Source: Microcoleus sp. AS-A8
Lineage (GTDB): Bacteria > Cyanobacteriota > Cyanobacteriia > Cyanobacteriales > Coleofasciculaceae
Length of the DNA: 54,086 nt
Assembly (NCBI GenBank): GCA_039962225.1
Contig: JAMPKV010000035.1
Coordinates: forward strand, 1-54,086
Reading direction: 5' to 3'
This document shows positions 8,898-16,698 of this stretch, in pieces; positions within the stretch are counted from its first letter, which is position 1; each line of letters begins with the position of its first letter. The notes beneath the pieces are model-generated. The model did not search any database. It was not told the DNA's origin and saw only the letters and a program-made list of their open reading frames with translations. The position numbers were made by a program, and so were the translations under genes.

Positions 8898-9872
8898 TCA
8901 AGATTTGTGGGGAGAAGGGTGGCTGAAAGACAGCTTTTGCACGGCGGCGCGTTTTGTCTCCTCCCCCCGTCGGTCGTACTTAGCGGTGGTAACTGGCGAG
9001 GCATGACCAGCGAGTTTTTGCACGGTGGCGATATCCACTCCGGCATCGAGGAGGTCTGAACAGAAGGTACGGCGAAAATCGTGGGGGGAGAAGGACTCTA
9101 TCCCTGCCATCTGACCCCGACGCTGCACAATTTTGAGTACGGCATCCGGTGTAATCTGCCTCCACTGCAACGTCCCACTGCTGCGGATGGGCAGTAAGAG
9201 TGGACCGGGTTGATGACCCCGAACGGCAATCCACCGCTCTACGAAGGTGATCGCCTCCTGAGGTAAGTAAACTATCCGGTCTTTTTGACCCTTCCCTTGG
9301 CGAACTTGCAAAGCCCCGCTATTCGGCTCAAAATCCTCAAGATTCAGGTGACACAGTTCTGCTCGTCGGATTCCGGTTCCCCGCAAGATAGCAATCAGCG
9401 CCGCATCCCTCACGTCAATGGGTGCATCAGAATTCATGCAAGTTTGCATCAGGGCTGATATTTCACCAGGTTTAAGCGCTCTCCCCTTGAGTTTTCTGGA
9501 CTCACTGATTCGAGGTAAATCCACAGCTTTTGTGTAATCGTCGGCACCGAGCAAATCCAGACGGTAAGCTTCCTTGAGAACCCGCTTAAGAGCGGACAAC
9601 ATTTTATTCGCTGTTGCGGGCGCATACCGTTGCATTAAAACTGACCGCACACTGGAGGTATGGTGATAGCGAAGCTTAGACCAGTCCAGGCTCAAATGGT
9701 CGCATTCGCCGGAGGTCAACAGAGAGGCGATCGCATCCAAGGTCTGTTTCATGGTTGGTCTAGACCCTTGCGCCAAATTCGAGAGGTAGACCGCTGCTGG
9801 GTGACGGTTGAGAGGTACGGGTTCTGAAAGCTTTAGATTTTCCGGACTTTTATCCCGGTGGCGAGTAACCAA
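8898..9872 (-). CDS. XerC/D-like tyrosine recombinase
   Basis: This 324-residue protein is a complete small tyrosine recombinase. An N-terminal SAM-like core-binding domain (about residues 20-130) precedes a catalytic domain with Arg in GTGIRRAEL, Lys in GKGQKDR, HDFRRT, GHASPVTT and Tyr in TAKYDRR. Size and motifs fit XerC/XerD or plasmid multimer resolvases. It differs clearly from the two 700-residue recombinases elsewhere on the plasmid. A role in resolving plasmid dimers is likely, because a stable low-copy plasmid with a par system usually needs one. The site it uses is not identified. Confidence 0.9.
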   Translation of the reverse strand: MVTRHRDKSPENLKLSEPVPLNRHPAAVYLSNLAQGSRPTMKQTLDAIASLLTSGECDHLSLDWSKLRYHHTSSVRSVLMQRYAPATANKMLSALKRVLKEAYRLDLLGADDYTKAVDLPRISESRKLKGRALKPGEISALMQTCMNSDAPIDVRDAALIAILRGTGIRRAELCHLNLEDFEPNSGALQVRQGKGQKDRIVYLPQEAITFVERWIAVRGHQPGPLLLPIRSSGTLQWRQITPDAVLKIVQRRGQMAGIESFSPHDFRRTFCSDLLDAGVDIATVQKLAGHASPVTTAKYDRRGEETKRAAVQKLSFSHPSPHKS

Positions 9873-9985
9873 GGCATTGCCAGTATTTAGAAGGGCTGTT
9901 CTAAATAGTACTGCTAAACCGGAAACCCCCTGACCGCCGGGATATATTTCTAACTGGGTTAACGGTATGCCTGTTGCCTTGTGTG

Positions 9986-10462
9986 TCAGGTTGGCTCATC
10001 AGATTCTCTGGAGTTGGGCACATCAAAAACCACCTGAAACTCAGATGCTGGCATATACCGATGTAAAAACCGACGATGGTCTTCTGCATCTTGGCGATTA
10101 AAAAAACGGGCTACCGTGTAACGCCGCAGGTCGGGTAACAGCCGGACGATTGCCCAAGGACGAGAATAATCTTCGGGTTGTTGCACCTGTTGATCGGTCG
10201 TGGCTTGCCCTAGTTTGGGTGCAAGAGCCTTTTGGACAATCGCCCACATCTGCTCCCGTACTGGGCTGTTGTTATTCGGTATCAAGCTCCAATCGCCCAC
10301 TGGGGCAGGTAGCCAAGTCAGACTGTAATCGTCCTGATCCTCTTTGCAAAGCTGCCAGGATAGACGGCGGGTTTGTTTCTTGCACTGATAACCTTGTTGG
10401 CGAAAAACGGTACAAATCTGTTCGCCTTCAGAACAAAGGCGAAGCCAATCGCTATGCTTCAT
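9986..10462 (-). CDS. Conserved hypothetical plasmid protein
   Basis: I do not recognise a named family for this 158-residue protein. It is rich in Arg and Gln with no membrane segment. The C-terminal half (YTVARFFNRQDAEDHRRFLH and EFQVVFDVP) reads like a small alpha/beta domain often seen in short cyanobacterial proteins. It lies 113 bp upstream of the XerC-like gene on the same strand and may be cotranscribed. The codon use and closed frame support a real gene. A function cannot be stated. Confidence 0.6.
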   Translation of the reverse strand: MKHSDWLRLCSEGEQICTVFRQQGYQCKKQTRRLSWQLCKEDQDDYSLTWLPAPVGDWSLIPNNNSPVREQMWAIVQKALAPKLGQATTDQQVQQPEDYSRPWAIVRLLPDLRRYTVARFFNRQDAEDHRRFLHRYMPASEFQVVFDVPNSRESDEPT

Positions 10463-10829
10463 CGGTATTTTGGGTGTGATGAGTAAATCGGGGTGAGCGC
10501 AGGTTCGAGGGGATTTAAGCGCTTTTGGTGTTGAGGGAAGGCGAAGCTCCAGCGGAGCCGAAGAGCGCTAACGCTTTGATAAACTCGTGACAAGAGCGAT
10601 AGCGCAAGCGCTGCTGTAAGCAGTTCGCCTATCAATGTGCTTGTAATCAAGTGGAAGTTGATACGTTTTTCACACTCACTGTTCCATAGGCATCGTTGAA
10701 CTTAATTCGGGCTTTGACTTAAAAGGTGACGGAAACCGTCACAGCCATGCTGATGGACTTGTTTTTACCTTAATGGGGAGTGCCTAGCGAAAATATGGAG
10801 TTTTCCTATTGACATCCGAAGGATTTTTC
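10463..10829. other. Intergenic region with inverted repeats
   Basis: No convincing gene is present; a 63-codon frame at 10459-10650 looks like chance. The stretch 10540-10630 is rich in AGCGCTAACGC/AGCGATAGCGC-like short palindromes of the type scattered through cyanobacterial genomes. At 10726-10742, GTGACGG and CCGTCAC form a perfect 7-bp stem around AAA. This could be an operator or replication element; there is no direct evidence. Confidence 0.4.
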
Positions 10830-11126
10830 CTACCGACCGAGACAGAGGCGATTTAAAAGTGTCTGGGGGATGTCTTCATAGCACTCCAAAAAGACATCCG
10901 CCAGCGCTAGATACCACTTGTGGTAATGCCTGGGGGGTTGGTAGTGGCGTCCTCGTTGAAACCAGCGATTAACCGTCGTGATGTCACATCGGCATAGCTG
11001 GGCTATTTGCTCGTAGGTCACTCCCCATTTCTCGTAAAATTGCCTAGGGGTCATTTCCAGTCGGCAGTTGCAAAAAAGCTCGATAAGCCGCAGTTCGCGA
11101 TCGCCAATGGGGTGGGGATTTCTCAT
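10830..11126 (-). CDS. Small helix-turn-helix protein
   Basis: This 98-residue protein has a helix-turn-helix in about residues 27-60: MTPRQFYEKWGVTYEQIAQL, then CRCDITTVNRWFQRG. The tail (HYHKWYLALADVFLECYEDIP) is typical of a short cyanobacterial family that occurs on plasmids and is annotated only as HTH protein. Its ATG overlaps the stop of the upstream gene by 4 bp, so the two are translationally coupled. It probably binds DNA as a regulator; the target is unknown. Confidence 0.75.
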   Translation of the reverse strand: MRNPHPIGDRELRLIELFCNCRLEMTPRQFYEKWGVTYEQIAQLCRCDITTVNRWFQRGRHYQPPRHYHKWYLALADVFLECYEDIPQTLLNRLCLGR

Positions 11127-11686
11127 CGTTTTTCCCCTTTAGCTCGCAAGTCCTCTTCCCAAGCGGTGGCGGCAACGACCCAAGCAGCACTTGAACTCGC
11201 TGAGTCGAGCCACAGGATGTAACGCCACATCCAACAGCAGCGGTGAGGGGCGTAGCTGTAGAAGCGCCCAATCACTATCCCCCATTCAGAACCACTAGGG
11301 CTAACAATTACCACCATTACTCCGAACTCAAAGCGGGGTTTTGGGGTGCTATTGGGAAAGTCAGATGGTAAGGAAGCTGACTGGGGAAACTCTAGGGTAA
11401 TGGGACGAGAGAAAACATCGGCGTTGCCGTAACGGTGAGCGTTCAAATAACCACTAACGAGCTTTCCGTTGAGGCTAGCCGTTAGCTGACCAATGAGTAT
11501 TGCCGCTAAGGAGTCGAGTTCTTCTGGCTCTAGGTGGAGTGAGTGGGCATCGAAGTCAGCATCTTTAAAATTACTCAGCGTTTCGAGTAGTTCGGTGATG
11601 CCAAAGTCGGATAGGGCTTGCTGGTATCCGTCTTGATAGGCTGTGGTACGGCACTTTGGAGTGCCTGAATCGGTGGAATTTGTCAT
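11123..11686 (-). CDS. Hypothetical protein upstream of the HTH gene
   Basis: The likely product is 187 residues from the ATG at 11686. The open frame extends to 11854, but the extra 56 residues are Lys/Ser-rich, look non-coding and would overlap the promoter region of the divergent RHH gene. It begins MTNSTDSGTPKCRTTAYQDG and has acidic mid-section residues (LEPEELDSLAAILIGQL). The C-terminal part (SEWGIVIGRFYSYAPHRCCW) ends in a tryptophan-rich segment. I do not recognise the family. It overlaps the HTH gene by 4 bp and forms an operon with it. Confidence 0.6.
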   Translation of the reverse strand: MTNSTDSGTPKCRTTAYQDGYQQALSDFGITELLETLSNFKDADFDAHSLHLEPEELDSLAAILIGQLTASLNGKLVSGYLNAHRYGNADVFSRPITLEFPQSASLPSDFPNSTPKPRFEFGVMVVIVSPSGSEWGIVIGRFYSYAPHRCCWMWRYILWLDSASSSAAWVVAATAWEEDLRAKGEKR

Positions 11687-11849
11687 GATAGGTATGGTTT
11701 TTCTTTGATAGGAAGAGCCATTGGCAGACCCCCGCCGGTCAAAGCACTGGGTCTGCCTTTTAGCTTTTTTGAGCGAGGAGCCTTTAAGCTCCGTATTTGT
11801 TACAGCAAGAAGCCATATACTTGCCATATAAAAACTGCCCTTATTGTAT

Positions 11850-11860
11850 GGCATAATGCC
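11850..11860. promoter_or_regulatory. Operator-like palindrome between divergent genes
   Basis: GGCAT and ATGCC form a 5-bp inverted repeat around one A, 16 bp before the ATG of the RHH gene and inside the shared upstream region of the divergent operon. Short dyads of this type are usual targets of ribbon-helix-helix repressors. The link is inferred. Confidence 0.35.
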
Positions 11861-11875
11861 AGTCCTATAAGTAAA

Positions 11876-12052
11876 ATGAATTCAAGGCACTCCGTTTCGC
11901 TCGAAAAGAAAATGACCTTTCGTCTGACCGAAGAAGAGTTTCAGCATCTGGAGTCTTACTGCAACCAGGTCAAAAGAAGCAAAACAGAGATACTTCGAGA
12001 GCTTATCCGCTCTTTACCCGAATCAAAATCAGAAAGCCAAGCAGAGCAGTGA
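11876..12052 (+). CDS. Ribbon-helix-helix (CopG/MobC-like) protein
   Basis: The likely product is 58 residues from the ATG at 11876; the longer frame back to 11705 runs through a region that looks non-coding. The segment KKMTFRLTEEEFQHLESYCN followed by KRSKTEILRELIRSL is a classic ribbon-helix-helix pattern: a beta strand, then two helices, with the strand contacting DNA as a dimer. Candidates are a copy-number repressor, an antitoxin or a relaxosome accessory protein. No relaxase is seen on the plasmid, and the next frame starts within its stop codon (GTGA overlap). An operator-like dyad lies just upstream. Confidence 0.7.
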   Translation: MNSRHSVSLEKKMTFRLTEEEFQHLESYCNQVKRSKTEILRELIRSLPESKSESQAEQ

Positions 12053-12213
12053 ACACAGTTACCATCCCACTTAACCTGCCATCAGTACCGTTGCTAGAAC
12101 GGCATAATCTCCCTAGATGCCAATCCATCTACTTTGTATTGGAAAGCGGAGTCATCCCTCTGCATCCCGATGCACTTTCAGTGGAGGAGAAGGCATTGCT
12201 GGGAAAGCATTAA
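12049..12213 (+). pseudogene. Possible truncated GIY-YIG-like gene
   Basis: From a GTG overlapping the RHH stop, the frame reads VNTVTIPLNLPSVPLLERHN, then LPRCQSIYFVLESG, and stops after 54 codons. The LPRCQSIYFVL segment resembles the first part of cyanobacterial GIY-YIG-type proteins (N-LP-C-AIYFVL), but the YIG half and catalytic residues are missing. A neighbouring frame stays open to about 12305. This could also be a genuine small toxin partner of the RHH protein. I lean towards a broken gene, with low certainty. Confidence 0.3.
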
Positions 12214-12553
12214 AGGAACTGACTTTCTTATACCAAGATGAACTGGCAGGTCGGGGACTTTACCAACGCAAGGCTAAAGGCGACCGCCGCCCGCGTTCCC
12301 CATAATTGGGGATGTAAGCTCCATTGTCCGAACTATCCGGATTCAACAGATAACGTTGCGAATAGTTAATAGATGGGGCTGCGGCTTTTTCACAGTCCCA
12401 AGGTACTTCAAGCGCCAATAGAACCTTGCGTTTTCGGAGTTTTGTCAGCCAATCAATAAAGAGACATCCAAGAGCTTTTGTCTCTGTGTACTTGTTTTTG
12501 ATGCGTGACTCTAATAGTCATCTTTACCCTTCGGTTCAATATGTCTGTCCGAC
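12214..12553. other. Intergenic stretch upstream of the TpsB gene
   Basis: I find no gene supported here. The end of the broken frame reaches about 12305 (residues ALKELTFLYQDELAG). The remainder should hold the promoter of the transporter gene, but no clear -35/-10 pair stands out. Confidence 0.3.
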
Positions 12554-14467
12554 ATGCACCCTAGAAATTTCCGTTGGCGCAACCGTGTCTGGTGTGTGTT
12601 CCAGTTGAGTCCGATTGTATTGACTAGCGGTATCGCGGCTGATTCGGCACAGGCAAGCCCCCTCGACTCATTACCTGCTCCTCAACCTGACCCTCCAACT
12701 CTTCAGAAACCGCTCACTCGCCTCCCACTGACATCACAACCGTCTCCACTGCCAACCCCTACTCCCCCAGAAGCGTTCCCTAATCAAGGAGGAAGCCTCG
12801 ACACTGCGACGGCTAACCGAAGAGGACGCTTCGATGGGGAGACGCCCAGACGCGGAGAGTCATATGAGTTTCTCCATCGAAGTGATGAGTCTCCAGCACC
12901 TGGGCTACCACAGGATGAAAGACAACTTACTTCCTTATATTCCTCTGTTTCTAAAACAACTTCCTTGCATTCCTCATCAGTGGAGAGTACACCACAAGAC
13001 TCTCTGTGCTTTGAGACAAATTCAGCAGGAGAGCTTGAAAATAGTCCAGACACTATCACTGTTTCCCGGTTCGAGTTCGTTATCAATCATCTAGCCAAGA
13101 CGGATGAAGAATTGAAGAACTTCACTCGTGACTATCTCAACAAACCTCTCTCTCCTGCACAGTTACTTTCGGTTGCAACTCTTATCACCAAATATTATGT
13201 TGCTCGTGGCTTCATCACTTCTCATGCCATTGTTTGTATCCCGAAATTAACCCAACAGCAAGGAAAAGGGGTCGTCCAAATCCGATTGATTTCAGGGGAG
13301 TTAGACAGGATTGATGAGAAATTATCCCCGGCTTTTCAGGAGGAAAAGAAGTCCGGTGCGGCACAATCTTTCAGTACTTCACTCAGCTTCGATACTAGTC
13401 TTTTTTCTCGTTTGCCAACCTTCCAACAAAAAGTTGTGTTTAGTGAAGCGAACTTGCTGGGGATGGGAGATGGTTTGAGTGTGGGCTATACCCATACCGA
13501 GGTAACAAATGACTGGGATATCAGCTACACCTTGCCCCTCAATGCTCGCGATGGGACTCTTAGTTTTGCCTACTCTCAAAGTGAGACTTATGCGAGCGAG
13601 TCTCCCTCTGAAAACATACAGGAGGCTGGGAATAGTTCAGGCTATGAATTAGCGTCGCGCTCTTACGAATTGACGCTGCGCCAACCAGTAAGGAGAAGCT
13701 TTTTGGGGGAAAGCGATCGCTTTAAGGAGCAGCAGCCAACTCATGAGGAATTGGCTCTCGGTCTAACCGCTTTTTTAGGAGAAAGTTCGACTACCTTGTC
13801 AAAGGTTCCTTTCCCTTTCTCTTCATGGTCTGATGATAATGGGCTGACGCGCACTTTGGCACTGCGGTTTTTGATGGAATGGAAAAGGGAGAACGCACAA
13901 GAGGTGATTGAGCTTCGTTCTCAATTTAGCTTTGGACTCAATACCTTTGGTTCCACTACTAATGAACCGAACGCTGAGGTGAATCAAGTTGTTCTCAGTA
14001 ACCACTTTTTTTCCTGGCAGGGTCAGGCGCAGTGGTCGCGCTTTTTAGCTAAGGATACAGTGTTGCTATTGCGTGCCAATGCTCAACTGGCAGACGGGGC
14101 GTTGGTGCCTTTGGAGCAGTTCGCGCTGGGAGGAAAGGGCAGTGTGCGGGGTTACTCACAAGATTTCCTTCTCACCGATAATGGGATTAAAGCTTCGGCA
14201 GAGGTGCAGCTCCCTGTCCTGCGTGTTTTCAGGGAAAAAGGGGTGATACAGGTTGTTCCCTTTGTTGATTGGGGTATGGTCTGGAATAGTTCTGGAGGAG
14301 CGAATCCCAGTCCCAACTCTCTGGCATCTGTTGGTCTGGGTTTGCAGTGGCAACAGGGTGATTTTACCGCTCGCTTGGACTGGGGAATTCCTTTAGTGTC
14401 GGTAGATTCACAAGATGGAACAGGGCAAGAAAATGGTCTGTATTTCTCCGTGCAATACAACCATTAA
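12554..14467 (+). CDS. ShlB/FhaC-type (TpsB) outer-membrane transporter
   Basis: This 637-residue protein has a basic start and hydrophobic stretch (residues about 1-34), which reads as a signal peptide. A long Pro/Ser/Thr-rich linker follows. A ShlB-type POTRA domain covers about 155-235 (TVSRFEFVINHLAKTDEELK and the YYVARGFITSHAIV region). The rest is a 16-strand-type barrel. The hallmark GKGSVRGY motif is near residue 528. Such proteins export a large TpsA adhesin or haemolysin across the outer membrane. No TpsA with a haemagglutination domain is encoded on this plasmid, so the substrate is either chromosomal or atypical. It converges on the DUF6603 operon. Confidence 0.9.
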   Translation: MHPRNFRWRNRVWCVFQLSPIVLTSGIAADSAQASPLDSLPAPQPDPPTLQKPLTRLPLTSQPSPLPTPTPPEAFPNQGGSLDTATANRRGRFDGETPRRGESYEFLHRSDESPAPGLPQDERQLTSLYSSVSKTTSLHSSSVESTPQDSLCFETNSAGELENSPDTITVSRFEFVINHLAKTDEELKNFTRDYLNKPLSPAQLLSVATLITKYYVARGFITSHAIVCIPKLTQQQGKGVVQIRLISGELDRIDEKLSPAFQEEKKSGAAQSFSTSLSFDTSLFSRLPTFQQKVVFSEANLLGMGDGLSVGYTHTEVTNDWDISYTLPLNARDGTLSFAYSQSETYASESPSENIQEAGNSSGYELASRSYELTLRQPVRRSFLGESDRFKEQQPTHEELALGLTAFLGESSTTLSKVPFPFSSWSDDNGLTRTLALRFLMEWKRENAQEVIELRSQFSFGLNTFGSTTNEPNAEVNQVVLSNHFFSWQGQAQWSRFLAKDTVLLLRANAQLADGALVPLEQFALGGKGSVRGYSQDFLLTDNGIKASAEVQLPVLRVFREKGVIQVVPFVDWGMVWNSSGGANPSPNSLASVGLGLQWQQGDFTARLDWGIPLVSVDSQDGTGQENGLYFSVQYNH

Positions 14468-14639
14468 GTACCATTGAGCAGGGTTCCTCCTGGGTTAATT
14501 AAGAGTCCTCAACCTCAGATGAGAGTCAAAGGGCGATTCTGAGCGCTGGCGACCTGCTCCGAGCGGTAAGTTTTCTGTAACATCAGTTAATGATATTCCC
14601 AATCCCGACCTGAAGCGAGTTGTTAAGCTCTGAAGAGTT

Positions 14640-16682
14640 TTATGTTTTCTCAACACCAAACTGAACAATGCAACTTCCTTCAAGTAGTTCTACCGCCAAC
14701 TCTAGCGCAGTGAAAGGAGGATTTTTACTATTGACAGCTTCTTGCATACCTTTAGATAACTCACCCATCTTCAATACACCCAAACCAGCATCTGACCAAT
14801 GGCTGTCTTTCAGTTCATATGTAGCGTTTGGTAAAAAATTACTGGTTGTAGGTTCTCGCAAGGCAACAAATTTGTGCTGAGCATTTGCTTTAAACCCAAA
14901 ATGCAGCGCTTCAGGTTTTTGGTTGATCGTGATGGAAGCCAGAACTCCTGAGAAAAGACAGATCATCACATTGTTGGATAGCCGCTCCAACCTCAGACAC
15001 TTAAGTACTTTTTTCTGATAGTCCATGCCTTTGATTTCCAGGCTAGGATAATGTTCAATCACTTGCGAGCGCAACAAAAAACCCGTAACGGTTTCTGAAT
15101 TCTGGATAGAAGATAGAACCTTTTGTTTACATTGCTGATAATACGCTTCCTGAGTTAGAACATCTCCAATTCCAAAAGCACCATCAATTACACACGCTAG
15201 CCAGGTAGTATCTACTTGAAAAAATCGTAGGGACTCTAAGGGAAGTAAGCCTGGGTCAGGCACTAAATAATTAAAAGGGATGCTATCCAATAAAATCAAA
15301 TTTTTAAACCAATCACAAATACTTTTAGGCACATCATCATCTATAGTATTTGTTTGCTGAGATTGAAACAAAAGCTGAATGGAATTCTTGTCAATTTCTC
15401 TAGGCTGACCAGAAGGTTTATTCCCATCCCAATTGTGCAGGGTATCCCTATTCATGAGCTGCTGTTGAAGATATTGGCGTTTCCAATTAAATAGATTTAT
15501 AGACAGAGATTTATCTTGTAGCGCCAGTAGTCTGCCAAGCTGCCATGCAGCAGCGTAGGAACTGTCGAACAGCCCAATTTCGCAATCATAAACTAGAAGC
15601 TGATCAGCAGCTCTTACGGGAAAATTAAATAAAAACGGTTGTTGATTTTTACCCGGTAAAAGAGGGCTATGATACCAGGAAACAGTGGTTTGAAAGTTAC
15701 GCAGGTGATGCTTGAGAGGTACATAGCCCTTTTTGAGATAATGATTGACGGTTCCCTTTTTGTCAGAAGGATTGACGGTTTCATCTTTGCCAGCCAGCTT
15801 TAAAGTTCCTACATCTAAGCTAGTTAACAGGTTTCTGAAATGGTCTTGGGAATTCGTTGTGTCGCAAACAAAGTCCCAACTGTGCAGAGAAACAACAGCC
15901 GTAAAAGCGTCATTATCCTTGTTGTATGCTTTCTGTTGCTGTCCATTAATTGTAGAGTTATCTAGCGAGTTCCCCTGCTTTTTAGGAGAATTTGACTCTA
16001 CCTTTAAGCAAAAGAAGTGCTCTAGAGAAACCAAGTGAACGGTATTGAGGCCAGGTCTGGGTAATCGATTTCCAATGACGACAGACAGTTCAATTTCGCT
16101 ACCATCCTCATGGGTACCTTTTCGCACATGCGAGAGTAGTTTCAAATCTGCGGCAGAGGGAAGCAGCTTTTTCAGAAGTTCTGTAGGAATTTGCAGCAGA
16201 GAAACAGGATCTTCTTTAGTTTGGGTAGGGGATGCTTGAGGAGGAGGTGAGAGTTCACCCACGGTAACTACTTCAGGTTGAGCCACTTCGCCTTCATGAA
16301 ACAGCAGCAAGGCTAACCAGGGTGCTTCTGAATTTTGGGACTTTGCAGAAGCATCTGCTGAAGCCTTTTTTTCCCAGGGAGGTTGTATAGCGCGGCGTTC
16401 CCAGGGCAGAGTGCTGCGCTTCAGGATTACACTGGGGAGTACATGGGTGTAGCTTCCTTTACTGCTAGCAGCGGGAAAAACTGAGTAAACCGTTTGTGGG
16501 TTAAGGGAAAACTGATCTCCCTCTACATGAAAAGTGCGGGTACTCGAAAACGTTGTATCCGTCTTAATCTCAGCGTTGCTCAGGGTTTGGGTGACAGTAA
16601 CGGTATACGTCCCTGCCTGCAATGAGGGGCGGTCATTCTCAATAAATTGCACTGCTTGGGGTGTCATGGTCGTCTCTGTCAT
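14640..16682 (-). CDS. 683-aa-class protein of the DUF6603 operon
   Basis: I place the start at the ATG at 16682 (product 680 residues); a TTG three codons earlier is possible. The protein opens with a beta-rich segment (LQAGTYTVTVTQTL, then FHVEGDQFSLNP and VYSVFPAASSKGSY). Next come ILKRSTLPWERRA, a PWLALLLFHEGE segment and VVIGNRLPRPGLNTVHLVSL. I have seen this order of motifs in uncharacterised proteins that travel with DUF6603 genes, but the family has no function I can name. No signal peptide is visible. It is the last gene of a long minus-strand operon, 16 bp after the DUF6603 gene. Confidence 0.72.
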   Translation of the reverse strand: MTETTMTPQAVQFIENDRPSLQAGTYTVTVTQTLSNAEIKTDTTFSSTRTFHVEGDQFSLNPQTVYSVFPAASSKGSYTHVLPSVILKRSTLPWERRAIQPPWEKKASADASAKSQNSEAPWLALLLFHEGEVAQPEVVTVGELSPPPQASPTQTKEDPVSLLQIPTELLKKLLPSAADLKLLSHVRKGTHEDGSEIELSVVIGNRLPRPGLNTVHLVSLEHFFCLKVESNSPKKQGNSLDNSTINGQQQKAYNKDNDAFTAVVSLHSWDFVCDTTNSQDHFRNLLTSLDVGTLKLAGKDETVNPSDKKGTVNHYLKKGYVPLKHHLRNFQTTVSWYHSPLLPGKNQQPFLFNFPVRAADQLLVYDCEIGLFDSSYAAAWQLGRLLALQDKSLSINLFNWKRQYLQQQLMNRDTLHNWDGNKPSGQPREIDKNSIQLLFQSQQTNTIDDDVPKSICDWFKNLILLDSIPFNYLVPDPGLLPLESLRFFQVDTTWLACVIDGAFGIGDVLTQEAYYQQCKQKVLSSIQNSETVTGFLLRSQVIEHYPSLEIKGMDYQKKVLKCLRLERLSNNVMICLFSGVLASITINQKPEALHFGFKANAQHKFVALREPTTSNFLPNATYELKDSHWSDAGLGVLKMGELSKGMQEAVNSKNPPFTALELAVELLEGSCIVQFGVEKT

Positions 16683-16698
16683 AACCAGCAAATTCCAA

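Noticed and set aside
10459-10650. 63-codon minus-strand frame before the 158-aa gene
   Set aside because: No ribosome site, composition of short palindromic repeats and no protein-like pattern.
11705-11875. N-terminal extension of the RHH protein
   Set aside because: The extra 57 residues overlap the divergent promoter region and look non-coding; the ATG at 11876 opens a normal RHH protein.
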